From: Dermanyssus gallinae
Lineage: Eukaryota; Arthropoda; Arachnida; Mesostigmata; Dermanyssidae
Direction: 5' to 3'
Assembly: GCA_003439945.1 (NCBI GenBank)
Contig: QVRM01000940.1
Coordinates: forward strand, 275,501 to 339,500
Length of the DNA: 64,000 nucleotides
The position numbers and the translations under genes were made by a program. The notes below the pieces were generated by a model, which worked only from the letters and a program-made list of their open reading frames with translations, was not told where the DNA came from and searched no databases. Positions 11,889-23,760 of this stretch are shown piece after piece (the stretch's first letter is position 1; every line of letters begins with the position of its first letter).

Positions 11889-12061
11889 TTACCACTTTAG
11901 AACATATTATTTTCTTTTTATTGAGGTTCTATACAAGATATAAATTTACAAAGAATACTTTGTAGTTGATAACTACACTGATGGCATGGCCATTTGTTAA
12001 CAGAAATGGAAAAGAGCAAACAAAGGAATCGATCGCAAATCTGTCGGATAACTTGGCATTG

Positions 12062-12064
<3 letters not shown>

Positions 12065-12095
<31 letters not shown>
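12065..12095. repeat. (TA)n microsatellite
   Basis: About 30 bases of alternating TA. Confidence 0.9.
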
Positions 12096-12098
<3 letters not shown>

Positions 12099-12237
12099 AA
12101 TAAAGTACTTGCAGGTGTGCTTTTTTGCCTTATTGCATGAATAAAAGGGCACCATTGCTTATAAAGCTGATCTAGCAGAAAAATATTGATGTTAGGTGAT
12201 GTGTGGAATGTGTTTTAGGGGCAATTTTCTTTAGCTT

Positions 12238-12238
<1 letters not shown>

Positions 12239-12284
<46 letters not shown>
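12239..12284. repeat. (TA)n microsatellite
   Basis: About 45 bases of alternating TA, just upstream of SINE-2 copy C. Confidence 0.9.
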
Positions 12285-12287
<3 letters not shown>

Positions 12288-12304
12288 AACGCATGTCTGG
12301 CATA

Positions 12305-12475
12305 AGGTGACCAGTGGTAGGAACTGCGTCAGCGTCATTGGGAGTCAGCGGCCACAAGGGCTGTTAGGGACAATCTAGCATTCCCATTTCAGCAAATCCT
12401 CTTATGCCGTTTAACAGGTGTATTTAGGTATACACGTCAAGCGAATACTCAATGCATGCAGCCAGCCAGCCAGCA
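12305..12475 (+). mobile_element. SINE-2 body fragment with LINE-B-like 3' tail
   Basis: The block 'GGGAGTCAGCGGCCACAAGG' and 'GACAATCTAGCA' matches the body of SINE-2 copies A and B. About 40 bp further on is 'TGTATTTAGGTATACACGTC' followed by 'AAGCGAATACTCAATGCATG' and CCAG repeats. This resembles the end of LINE-B copy 3 at 59432-59480 ('TGTATTTAGGTATGCATGCC', then 'AAGCGAATAATAAATCAATC'). The tRNA head is missing in this copy. Confidence 0.45.
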
Positions 12476-13323
12476 GTGCGTTACGTCTGCCAGCCGTACT
12501 CGCAGTGGTGAGCGTTACGGTTAGACCAATATCGCAACAGCTAACTCACTAAAGTTCTTCTTCGGCTCCCTTCGGATAGACGAAACGAGCTATGACGGAA
12601 AGCAGGAGAGATAGCGAGAGAGAGAGAGGGGAGGAAGAGCCAAGGAGAGAGAGAGAAGTTCCTCGGGTGGGCGGTAGCAGATAATGTTGTCGTTGTTGTT
12701 TTCATCCTCCGGCGTGAGAACCAGGGAGCTGCAGCTGCGTGGCCGATCTGCCTTATCGCTGCTACGTGCGGTCGGCTGTAGGTCGGCCCCTGTGTGAGAG
12801 CGCCGGCGGTGGTGCGGGCGTCGCCGCCGTCCAGATCCCAGTAGTCGTATTATTCTCGTCGTTGGTTGGTTTGTTGTATGGCGGGAATTACTCGTGTGGC
12901 AACTGAAGCGATATGATACGCTTGATGGGCATTTAATCGAGTTCGCCTCGTTGACTGGTTAGTCGCTAGTTGGGTGCTACTGCTATGGGCGTGCGTCGCA
13001 TATATGGGCGAACATGCGAGGCGCGAATCTGTCGCAGTTTGACGATCCGCTTCGACACGGGCGACACAAGTGTTGGAATACGGCGCAAATATACTGTTAG
13101 TCGTTCAAGTCCTGAATATTGCGACCCGTTCTTGACGCCCGACGTTCAGACTCTCATACACGCACACGTAAAAAGATTGAAAAAAACTGTCTGTCGATAC
13201 CTACAAATAGAATCACTCCGAGATAAGTATTCAGACTGGCGGTTGTCTCAAATAGAAACCGTACTTGCTGGGTATCGTGTTGCCAATAGTTCTTCAAGTC
13301 TTTCCCGGATAAAAAATACGTTC
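12476..13323. other. GC- and CpG-rich stretch, no gene supported
   Basis: Contains a GA-rich tract (about 12600-12658) and a CpG-rich part around 12700-12860. The composition would fit a promoter or 5' UTR, but I see no coding exon. The open frame at 12970-13383 has no recognisable motif and runs into a SINE. Confidence 0.3.
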
Positions 13324-13490
13324 TGGGCTGACTCTCAGCCAAGATTTAACGTCCATGGGACTGGTTTTTGCGTTTCTTCATAGACGGACCTCCATGAATA
13401 CAAATGTGCAACGGTGGGGCTCGAACCTGCGCACCTATGTGTCTCCTCCGGTCGCAAGGCGCAGATTTACCACGTCACTGGGCTTGACAA
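13324..13490 (-). mobile_element. SINE-1, copy 1 (tRNA-derived)
   Basis: Read on the minus strand, it has a tRNA-like head with a box A region 'CAGTGACGTGGTAAATCTG' and a clear box B 'GGTTCGAGCCCC'. A shared body follows with 'CCGTTGCACATTTG', 'GTCCGTCTATGAAG', 'CCATGGACGTTAAATCTTGG' and a terminal 'CTGAGAGTCAGCCC'. The same unit recurs at 39518-39687 and 59545-59716, so this is a SINE family, not a tRNA gene. Transcription by RNA polymerase III from the internal promoter is expected for the family. Confidence 0.75.
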
Positions 13491-15899
13491 GTATTACCGG
13501 GATTAACATACATTTTAATTGTGTGTCAAATGTTCGTGTAGACATGTGGGAGTTATAACGACCACGATCCTTTGAGAAACACGCGCTTAGTTCTTAGTCA
13601 ATCAGAAGGCACGTCTTCGTCAGCGTGTTTTAAAAGTAAAACGTGAGCGTTATTCTAAAAAATGTTTGAATCTACGCCAAATTGACTACATTTGAAACTG
13701 AACGAAATCACCTGATTCTACATGCGTGCTGGAGAAGCGCAATCGATGTTTTTGTCATGTGTGAGATAACTACGCTTATTTTTACTAACAAGGCAAAGGA
13801 ATCACTAACGTTGGCTTGAAAACGTATGCTAAGCAACACTTAACTCGCGAAACTGCCCACAGTTGTACACGTAGAAGTATTGCAGTACATGCAAGGGAAT
13901 GCGAGCCATATTGTTAGTATGAATATTTTAAAGATCAAAACGATACCTCACGACGATTGCTGCTATCATCGTTAATCATAATGCTCTTCTTAGAGTTTGT
14001 AATTAGAACCAATCTGTACTACTGGGCTAGGTGACGATCGAGCTACCTGGAGTCCCCCCACACCTTCTACCTGGCGTATGCAGTAGTAGTCTGGTCCTGT
14101 CGTAGTCCTGCCAATGTTCACGCATCATTCGCCGTGTAGTGTCACGCTGTCTGTATGCGGTAAGGTGTCCTCTTGTCACGTCCATCCGAGACGGCGTTAA
14201 CGAGCGCTTATTTTCCGTCTACACTGCCCTCGCTCGCTGGTGGCAAGATGTGTACACGTGTCAATCAAACGCACCTTTATTTTGTCAAAGGGGGATATGT
14301 TACAACATTTACATTTTACAAACTGTTACCTAAAATCAAAGAACAGTCAAGTTACGTGTATGCCGACATCTGCGCCATAAGTATTCATTATTGTTATTGT
14401 TGTTGATGTTCACGACCCTTGTTCTTTCTAGGCACTGGGAATGCTGTCTGCTATTGTAGTCATTTGTTATCCGTCCGTATCCGTGGTGACACTCGTAGAC
14501 GCACTTGTTGCTACTGCCGCGGCGGCGGCGGCGGTTGTTGTCGTTGCTTTGCGAAAAAGGGCTTCTTCTTCCCCTGCCCCGTAGCCTGCTTGTTTGCGGA
14601 TCATTAGCTACACCTCGTGACGTGAGCCCCGAATACGTTCTCGCGTCATTGACCTTGCAGATAGACAGGTCTCGGGGTTTGCCGTGTGAGTCGCTCTGCG
14701 GTCACTCTTCCTCCACCTCTCTTTCTATCTCTCTATCTCTCTCTCTCCTTCGAATCCTTAGCTTTCCCTCATCGCCACACATACACACACTCTGGTCGTA
14801 TCTAAAGATCGTGCCGCAAAGAGACAGGCAGCTGTTAAAAAACTGTTAGTGACTGCTGGCATATTGGCAGTGCGGTCCATCCATACGACTCAAGGAGCGT
14901 GTCAAAAATGGTCTTTTCGCGTGTTCAGCTAATAATAGTGTCGCGTATTATAATAAATCTTGCAATTTGCGTTAATTATATGTACGCAGAAGACGTAGCC
15001 ATAGCTGAAGTGGCGGGCTCTGGAACGCCGGGCACCGTGAAACAAGGCTAATCTTTGATACTTCATCAAACGCAGTACGCCACCGATATTGCGACTGTGA
15101 TTATTCGCTGTACGCGCGCTACAAGGGCATGGATAGTTGTGGAACAGTTTGAAACACTACTCCATGAAAATATCTATTTTAGCCTTGAACGTGATAACCT
15201 GGGTTGTTGTCGTTCAGCCGGTGACTCGAGTGGTTTGACTCATAACGCTATCGTATGAGAGCTTTTGTTAGCTAAGCCCGCATCTTCTTCCGAGATCATC
15301 GCAAGATGAGAGACTTTACTGTAGACACCGTCGCTTGTACCGACAGCTTATAGACTTAAGAAAATCTTGTTTGCCAAGGACAATGGAAATTGCATAGCTA
15401 TAAAAGCTAAACTTAATCTTTTCTGCGCTCTTGAAAATAATTTTACCTTCTCTAGTAGCCCAGTTGTCTCCGATTATCGGCGCCAACACTTTACAGACGC
15501 ATTTTCAACAACAAATAGCACACCCGGGAGTTATACCGGTGACGTGTGAATTATTAGGTGAATACGAGTGTCTGTTATCCAAACAGACAGATGGTCCATT
15601 CCCGCTTATGCATTTTCATTAAGATATTGAAAAATAAGAAGACTTCCGGGCGCGACTTTATCCGGAATGAACATATAAAGGCAGCGGTCATATATCGCTT
15701 GTTTTAAGTCACTTCTAAAGGCAAAGACAACCGGCTCTGTCTCCGGCTAGCGGGCACTGCAAAGAAAATCTGCATTTACACGGCATTTTCAAAACACTTG
15801 GTGCACCAATTTAACTTCTGTCTCGGGGCTTGAGGAGTCATCTCTTAGAAACTGCATGGATTTATTGCGGGACATTCGACGATGATTCCATCCCAGGAG
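13491..15899. other. intergenic, low-complexity patches only
   Basis: No supported gene. A short (CGG)n patch lies at 14518-14535 and a CT-rich tract at about 14712-14750. Several open frames at 14139-14849 and 15055-15622 have no motif. Confidence 0.45.
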
Positions 15900-17060
15900 C
15901 TTTGAGACGACGAAGTACTCAGTCGCCTTTTAGTACCAAGTCTTGTACTCTGTATTTGCAGACTACAAAGAGGCGTTTAACACTGCCGTTAAGGTGATCG
16001 TCGTGTAGACGCTAGCCGCTGCGGGCGTGTCCACACGAGTTATACAAGTACTGATAGCTATCCTAGAAACAAATTACGTCATCCTTAATCGCTGCATCCA
16101 GAAGCTCCTTTAAATTTTCCTGCAAACCATTGGCAGAGTCGGAGAGAGAATCTCAGCTTTCATTTTCAGTCGTACTCACTCATCAACCGGGCCTAATCCA
16201 TAAGCGCTACCTTTGTATTTGCCTAACTCTCTATGCGGAGGACCTCGTGATATATAGTAGGGCGTTTGTAGATCTACACAGATGCCAGAGGATGCGGGGG
16301 ATATACAGAGAGCACAACGATTTAACGGTTTGCTGATGTCAGTTTTCCAATCTATAGCGCTATTCGGGTCACCAGTCTGGCTCAAGGCTCCTTCGAAAAA
16401 AAAAAGCAAGCGGGATCTTTGGAAGCACTCAGAGAGTGGTGGCCCTCAGGATTATCCAGGCGTATCGCACGGTTAGCAAGCTCGGATAGCCCATAGCAAG
16501 ATGGAGGAAAGGTGAGAACTCTGAGACATTAACTCGAGCAGCAGTAAGGAAGTAGAGAGAGAAAAAGCAATGGAAGCATGGCAAGCCAAATAGGACTCCA
16601 TTCCTTTTGGAGCACCGGGCACGCTCTCCAATCTCTCACCCCAAACATCAAACAATAGATTGAGCGGCCGGGTGGAGAACTAAACCATTACCTCACATAA
16701 ACGTGGGGACTTTCAGACATCCCTCTTTCGAATTGGAAGCCTTCCTCAGCGAGCTGTGTTTACTGCCAGAAAGGAACGGAGGATGACCCAACCGGCACTC
16801 TTCTTAAGTGCCAGGTAGTGGAACAGACTGGAGCACAGCATTTGCAAAACTCGGGAACAAATGGATCAATGAGGAAGACAGAAGAGGAGCAAATATTCCA
16901 GATCCCCCCAGAGGAACCCTTAAAAGTTTGTAGACTACATATGCGGCACGACTTCTAGGTGGAAGCTAGGAGTAGCTATGGCTACGGAGGTAGTGAAAGA
17001 GAATGGAGCCTTGGGAAGGCCAGTAGAGCAAGATTTCCGCCCTCTGTACTAGAAGATCAC
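15900..17060 (+). pseudogene. R1-like LINE ORF2 relic (RT to C-terminal zinc motif)
   Basis: The frames shift often but the domain order is right. RT motif A 'FADYKEAFNTAVK' is near 15955. The catalytic box reads 'YAED' at 16232-16243, where an active enzyme would have YADD. Next are 'SIALFGSPVW' (about 16350) and 'ALRIIQAYRTVSKLG' (about 16443), both characteristic of R1-like connection regions. The C-terminal zinc motif 'CVYCQKGTEDD' with a later Cys is near 16760. Stops and frameshifts make it non-functional. A possible 3' UTR continues to about 17340 and includes 'GTCGAGCCCCACACTG', like the 3' region of the copy ending near 49860. Confidence 0.65.
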
Positions 17061-17469
17061 GCGAGTCTAAATGATGCAGCTTCGTAGGTGTTAGTACAGA
17101 ACGCAGGATACGTCGCACGTTGGGGAAACCCATAAGTGACCCCGGCCGAATGATGGCACTCGCCTTTTCTCTTGGTGGCCCATAGTACTGTTCTATGGAG
17201 ATCTAGGCCATCAGAGAGTGAAGCTTAATGGGGGAGGTGCGTTCAGTGAGTATGGGTTTCAGGGGGCTAACATCCATCCGCTGGGGTCGAGCCCCACACT
17301 GCTCGAGATAGGAATTGGGACCTTCTCCTTTTCTACTCACGTCAATAGTACGTAAAAGTATTTGACCCTCTTTCATAAAAAAATAACGGTTTAACGATTA
17401 GCGTTTCAAATACAATGTCTAAAGTTAGATCCGGTGTGGCAGGGGAAGGGGGGGGGTCTAAGGAGAAGT

Positions 17470-17725
17470 GATAAGCTTAGCTTGGGTGGTGCGCTTGTAG
17501 AATTTGTTTCGCAGTTTACCTATCTAGGTGTTAGGCGAACGCTAAGTGGCAAATCGCTTTCCGTCCATATACCTCAGGGAGTTGTAGCAGCATACTCACC
17601 ATGATCTTATTTCGGACGCCACAGAAGCTCTCAGTAAAGGCAGCCTTAATGCTATTCAACCTTGAGCAGAATATGTATGGGATTATAAGTCTGTGGAGGT
17701 TAATTGGTGTTTCATGAGACCGGCG
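17470..17725 (+). pseudogene. LINE RT C-terminal fragment, LINE-A-like
   Basis: Reads 'LGGALVEFVSQFTYLGVRR' and 'LSGKSLSVHI', then 'AALMLFNLEQNMYGI' and 'ISLW' across frames. This parallels the LINE-A segment 'GGQSLEFVNSFWYLGLRLH' and 'TTFTAHI' at about 35870-35950. It lies just downstream of the R1-like relic in the same orientation but belongs to a different element. Confidence 0.5.
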
Positions 17726-18108
17726 CAGTTACAATAACGACTGGAAGGGTCTATGTTGTAAAATACGTTTTTTCTTACTGGACTTGCAATACAAGGTTTT
17801 TATGTGAAGTTATGTTTACGAAATGGATTTCATAAAATATTGACTATGTAGAAGCTACGTGGAAAATCGTGTGATCTGAACACATTCAACAGTGTACAAT
17901 AGCGATATCATTTATGAAAATGATGCAGGAAAACTATGATACAAATGTATTTAAACAAAATACGGGTTAATAAACTCTTACACGCCTCTAAATGCCATTG
18001 ATTTGCACATCGGTAACCTTGAACTATACGTTATACCTTTTTTAATTGAGCTGAAACTTCCAACCGGTTTGTTTTGGTTAGAAAAGCGCCAATCGGTGGC
18101 GGCGTTTA

Positions 18109-18560
18109 TTGTCTGAGTTTGGTTCAAAAAATAAAAAAAACGAGGTTCAACGATTTTCAAAGACCCGAAAATGGAGGATCAACGAATCTACATCAAGTTC
18201 TGTGTGCAATATCAATGCATGCGTTCTAAAGTGGCGGAAAAGTTGCGACATGATTATGGTAATCAAGCAGTGTCCCGAAACACTGTGTATAGGTGGTACA
18301 CTGTGTTTTTCGCTAAAACTGATTTCGCGATAGATGCGAAAAGACAGAAGATAACCCCTGCAAGACCTTCAACGTCAAGAGCTAAATGAAACGTTACAAT
18401 ATCTGTGATATTTTAGTCAACAGTTGCCAAATTGCTATCAGGGAGATAGCTGAGTTATTAGAGATGCGCGTATAGTTCACAGTTTGTTTACGATTTCAAC
18501 GGCGCGGACGTGTTTGTGTGTGGCTCTTAGAAAGCATCTCTAAATTAAGAGTTAAGCGTA
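18109..18560 (+). pseudogene. mariner transposase relic, N-terminal part
   Basis: From an ATG at 18171: 'MEDQRIYIKFCVQYQCM', then 'VAEKLRHDYG' and 'SRNTVYRWYTVF' (first HTH), then 'ARPSTSRAK' (linker motif). After a stop, 'NVTISV' and 'IAIREIAELLEM' (second HTH) are readable. No catalytic domain follows. It is related to, but clearly a different copy from, the minus-strand relic at 11589-11888. Confidence 0.7.
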
Positions 18561-18728
18561 GAAATCCATAGACATCCGCGAGCCTAGCAACCCGTGAGAC
18601 CAGAGGAGCGTGAAATTTGTGATTTCGCAAACGCTTTTAATACTAAAGGGTAGACATAGTACTAGAAGAAATAAATAAAAAGTAGCAGACCTTCCACCGT
18701 TATACGGTGTTTATACGTTATACGAATT

Positions 18729-18750
18729 ATATATATATATATATATATAT
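18729..18750. repeat. (TA)n microsatellite
   Basis: Short alternating AT tract, flanked on both sides by AATTATA/TATAATT, so the whole is palindromic. Confidence 0.8.
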
Positions 18751-19549
18751 AATTCATCATTCCACCGATGAATTGGCATAGCCATCAAAGTGCCTCACTC
18801 CTAACGTGGACCAACAATTTAACGCTTAGATCGGAGACAGGCATCTACCATGGTAACTCCATAGGTCCCGTCCTATTTGGCTCACCAGATCTGGTCATGG
18901 CTACAAAGGGTTAGGCTGGAGAGCTGCTCCGGCTACGGCAGGCTTAATTTCAGCGCTGCCATTTAAAGAAGAAGAAGGCTCGGCTCTGAATGCACCGAAC
19001 TGTGAGGCCGTCTGTGTGAAGACGAAGGAGAAGTTTATCTGAATACTTTCGGACACATTCGCCAGTATAATGCAGACCGATTCTAATAATCTCGAGGCTT
19101 AATGCGCCCCTGTGGGTCCAGGATAGAGGCAACTATAGAGGCTTATAAGGATTCGCCCAAGAATGCGTGTATTCACGAACAACACTTTGCGATAGAGATA
19201 CTAAAGATATGTACTTTATAGATATACTAAAGATACGTGCTCTTGTCGGCAAATCGGCATTTTTATTCTAAACTGTGTTGAGAGGCTGTGGATATATAGT
19301 GGGTAAAATCTCGCCATACACACAAAACGCAACCGTTTAAGGGCCGGTATACCATCCATGTCCGAATCAAAAAGCCTGATGGAGTAACTATCTCATAACG
19401 GGCAAATAAGAAAAGGCGGGGTACCAACGTCTCATGCACGACGGCTGTATCTTACCAGCTCACGAATCAAGTGAAAATAGGTAGCAGAGCATGTGGAAGC
19501 CGTAAAAAGTAGTATATATATTGAACTAGCTTATTATTGTACCTTGAGG

Positions 19550-19589
19550 CCGATCAGTAAAGGAACTAACTTGTTCATTTACTGATCGG
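19550..19589. repeat. 40-bp inverted repeat
   Basis: CCGATCAGTAAA pairs with TTTACTGATCGG. The stem extends through GAAC/GTTC with one mismatch around a short TAACTT loop. It could be the meeting of two terminal inverted repeats or a small palindromic MITE relic. Confidence 0.6.
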
Positions 19590-19979
19590 GCTCTTGTAAG
19601 TTCCGCTTTGTCTGAACGCATTTAAGGAATCACAGGAAATCGACCCAAGGCACAGTTCTTGAGGCAGATACTGCCTTTGGCTCTCTATAAAGGGAACGTA
19701 GCTTCCATTATGCATGCTATAGGCTAAATTTGTTTAACAACGACGTCCAGTAGACGATCACACTTCACAGTATTATTAATTGGGAATTAACAATTATATA
19801 ATGGCTTTCTGTTTTCATTCGCAAACGCCACCAATTTCTGCTTGCGGACGCTGAGATTGTCTTTAGTTAGGAAATCGTATAATATTGATGGGCAGAAATA
19901 GAAAAAAGTTCACGAAATATCTACTTAAAACTAGACCATTGGAAATTTACTAGCAGGCTACTGAGCGATCTGGCCACCG

Positions 19980-19981
<2 letters not shown>

Positions 19982-20018
<37 letters not shown>
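19982..20018. repeat. (TA)n microsatellite
   Basis: About 37 bases of alternating TA. Confidence 0.9.
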
Positions 20019-20020
<2 letters not shown>

Positions 20021-22279
20021 GTAGTTTTGTTCTGCTTTCCAGTGGAGCTATGATGCTTTTATACACATATATATTGCTAGTATTAAGCTAATAAACAAGT
20101 TGGCATATCAACTTCCAAGCTTAATATTTGCAAAAATCGTGTAAAATTGTACTTTTCCACTAAAGTGCAACCCTATGGTGAGACAGCGTCGATGCTATTG
20201 GAGCTTTTTCCCTATAGAAATAAACAGCCCAAACCCATTGCAGTTAGACCTACAAATATTTGATCTGCCAACCGCTGGGTTTATCTAGCGCTTGCAAACA
20301 GTTTGTGCTTCAACCCCCTATCACGAAAGCAGAGTCCACTAGGCTTCGCAGGCATTTCACGGTTATTTCATTCCACGGCTTCATCCGCTGAGTCGTGCGC
20401 GCCCTATTTCCGGCGACCAAGTCCTCGACAATGCCTGACTAGAACCGCAGATGACCTTACGGGCTGGTGATTTCCTGTCCGCGTCAACAGCATCGAGCTT
20501 TTCGATAAAAATTCCACTTACCAGCCGTAGAAAAGATACTTTTTTTGTCGACCACTTCTACTCTCAATGGCTATCCGTTTCATTTTGCTGAAAGAAAATT
20601 TGGCTGCTTTTTGACGCTATTCCAAGCCAATCCAACGAAGAACATGACAATGCATAAGGTTAAAAGTAGTAAACGATTTATTACATATGTAAAATGATAG
20701 ATAGAATTAATAAAACATTTAAAATATATATAGCGATAACAATGTGGCGGAGTTAATGGTTTTGAACAGCAAAAATGCCCAAAGTTAGTATTTTAGAAAA
20801 AAACGCGGCGCAATCAAAATCGCAGAGAACTGGTCGAATGTGGAAATGTTGTCTACTTTGTGGTGTAGACCTGCATAGCAGACAACTTTGCACATCACGG
20901 ACGTGATCCTATAATGGCACATATGGTGCTGAAACGCCATCGTTGATCGTTAAACCTATGGCACGTGGCGTCGTAGAGTACTTCGAGCTCCATTTTAAAT
21001 ACTTTCTTAAGTGTAATCGTGAAGATTTGTGATAATTAAAAGAGCTGCACAGCACAGAGTCACGCTAGTAAACTCGTTCACTTCAGTTAAAAACAAAAGT
21101 CAAACAGACGTCATAATGACATCTGGCTGCTGATTATTCGAAGACAGCCATGTTGTAAGTTACTCAAACTCTTTATAGCACAAAAATAACACAACATGCG
21201 CCGTTACTACGGTCAAAGCTGTTCAAGCCATTCAAATACCTCCAACCGGACAACGTTTGACTAGGCAGGCATATCATGTTTCTGCTAACACTGTAGGTGC
21301 TGGGAAAAAGTGGGCACTTAACACTTACCTAGAGGGAATGAAGTTGGGCCAGGTGTGGAGGATGCAGCCAAAACAGAGAGAAAATTTCATCCTTCGGCTG
21401 GCGGAGCACGGAGAGGGCGCGAAAGGCGGCACTGGCCTGCTCGTCATTATGTTGCGGTCGAGATAGTGCGGGCCTGAGAGAAGAGGCTAAGACTCGACAA
21501 CTCGTTTAGAGTGACCAAAAGCCCTAGGCTGCAAGGAAAGCGAAGCTACGGTAAGTTCTGCCACTTGGTATCCCGGAGCCTATAGTTAAGGTTGCAAATC
21601 AAAGATGTAATATATAAAATAGTAAGATAAGGAAATAAATTAGTAAGATGCGCTGCTGGACAACATGGCTTGCCCCTCCTACGGGAGGCCGATGCAAACA
21701 CTACGGGAAATAGAACTCCAGGGATCGGTGAAAGCAGCAAAAGTAAACGGAATGTTGAATAGCTCCTTCTCATGTTCCTTTATCCATATTTCACTTCAAC
21801 TCGTAATACCAAAATTACCACCAGCATTTTTAAATGCTTTTCTTAAACATTGTATATTAAATAAAATTAATTTTAGTGGACACACCCGATCAACATTTCC
21901 ACTGTCCAAGTCAGCTGTTTACCTAACAATGACCCCCTAACACGCCTTTCTTGTGTTTACATTAACTTCTTGACTGCGTCGATGCACTCTAATTATTTTT
22001 CTATTGGATCTTAACTCATACGACAAAACTGGGGATGGGTTATCTCGGATAGAACTCTCACTGATCAATTTATTACGAAGATGCATTAGGTCATCTTCAC
22101 AACTTATTGTTTTGGGCTCTGATTTGTCATGTTTTCGCATTATAAGTGGACTGGAACGCTCAGAATGAATTTATGTTTCTTATCCTCTTGGCTAAAGAGC
22201 CTTGATGACAATGGACTGGTATGTAGTCGTGAAAGCGCTGAGGACGAATGGCATACTCATGCTCATGCATTTATGCCGA

Positions 22280-22680
22280 ATAAATGTATCTTACATGGAT
22301 GACCAGGGTCTGGTTGTACAAGAGTGTTGCCGGAGTCTCGCAGAATTTGATTCTAGGGTGGACAGGCCTCTTGCGCGATAACGGGCATTTACGACAACCT
22401 AGAAGAGTTCGACAACTTACGATAACCTACTCGGACGGCCTGATTCTGGTGATAACAACGCAGACCGAGATAACCTACACGGTACTGCCAGCGAAATCTT
22501 AACGCTGGTAAAGGAGGGGAAAAGGAGAATTGAATACAATCGTCCGGCGCATGAACCCGATAAAACCAAAATACTATATCTAGTATGCCAAAAGGGCTCA
22601 AAGAGAGTTGAGACGGCAAGCCACCCAATGAAAGTTAGGAAAAAAGAGGAAAACCTTGTCATGTGAACCTCGACACCATT
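22280..22680 (+). pseudogene. R1-like RT relic (motifs B to E)
   Basis: 'AGVSQNLILGWTGLL' matches the GVPQGSVLGP region. 'QLTITYSDGLILVIT' matches the YADDLALVI box with both key positions altered (YSDG). 'KTKILYLVCQKG' follows as the next conserved block. Frames shift and stops are present. It precedes, on the same strand, a second relic holding more N-terminal RT motifs, so the order is not that of one simple element. Confidence 0.5.
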
Positions 22681-22779
22681 TTAACATGTAAAATATTCGC
22701 CGCACAGGCTCAGCTGGTCGTACTGAAAATGACACGAATTATTATTTCAAGAAACAATGCAGTCTTGGAGTAGAACAGA

Positions 22780-23760
22780 GACTTCTGCCGTCACTTGTTA
22801 ACATTAACGAATAGCAAGGCCTCCCAGGTGTCGACGAGTTTCGACGCACTTCCACAGTAAGTGTCGCAGGCTTTCTTGCTCTATTCAGATGCACCGCGCT
22901 GAGTCAGTGAGAACATGTTTTAATAGAGCAAGTGAATGAAGAAACGGCGCCCTAACGGTTTTTAAAGAAAGCCTTGTTATTCCGAACCTAGGGCTTAAGG
23001 GGTTTGAAAGACCCTAGCTGGAGGCTGCCAGTTACACGTCTATGACGCTCTCTTAAAGCACTTAAAACAACCCTTTGATGCAAATAAGGGTTTTACACAG
23101 GGAAACCCGGAATAAAATATGGCAGGCAAGATTTTGCGCTTTCCGGCACCCCGGAAGCAAGCCAGTGGTACTTTTACCGAAGCCAGATAAATGAGTGGGA
23201 GACTTCTCGTCGTACCGACTACTCTGTGTTTTAAGCATGGTCGGAAAATCTCCTAAATCAATCATAAGCGAGGAGTTGAGAATACTCGTGGTTTGGTAGA
23301 TTGCAAAAACGGGTTTCGTGAGGGCTGAAATATATATTGCAATTGAGCGAATACTCGAGGCCACAGACAGAGAACGTTACATAACACGGAAAACGCAGTG
23401 TGTGAAGGGTGTTTGGTAGTCTGCTTTGAGAATTATCTTAATCTAACGCGATGGCCTAAAATATGAGAAAAATGATGTTCTAATAGCGCAGAGAGGTTAC
23501 TAGCTAATGGCAGCTAAAGTGCTACAGAAATAGGGGCGAAACACGGCGCTCTGGGATTGGACAGTCGCCTAAGCGGATGGTCTTGGAAACAAGGATGATC
23601 TTGAATAGAACGGTAGTGGTGCTACGGAGATGGTGGCGGACCGAACGGAGGAACACCACCTACAGAAGCAATTTTTTAAAATGGAATATAAGGAATGCGC
23701 CAGGTGGTGGTAGTGCGTCTTAATAGAAAAAAAGTGGTAAGGACGTTGTGGAAAGCAACC
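22780..23760 (+). pseudogene. R1-like RT relic (N-terminal RT region)
   Basis: The clearest block is 23164-23250: 'PVVLLPKPDK', a stop, then 'GDFSSYRLLCVLSMVGK', equivalent to the 'LIPKPxxx..SSYRPICLLDTMGK' block of R1-like elements. Earlier, 'FKESLVIPN' fits the preceding strand, and later 'IAIERILEATDRER' fits the helix after the 'FGFRKGRST' block. It is heavily decayed, with many stops. The region after about 23450 is not alignable. Confidence 0.5.

Larger units (their letters stand above)
18561..22279. other. long stretch without a supported gene
   Basis: Contains (TA)n at 18729-18750 and 19982-20018 and a perfect-stem hairpin at 19550-19589. Frames at 18950-19132, 21257-21466 and 21546-21940 show no recognisable motif. 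They may be LINE debris, but I could not align them. Confidence 0.4.

Noticed and set aside
12970..13383. 137-codon plus-strand frame as a gene
   Set aside because: No motif, and its 3' end is SINE-1 sequence.
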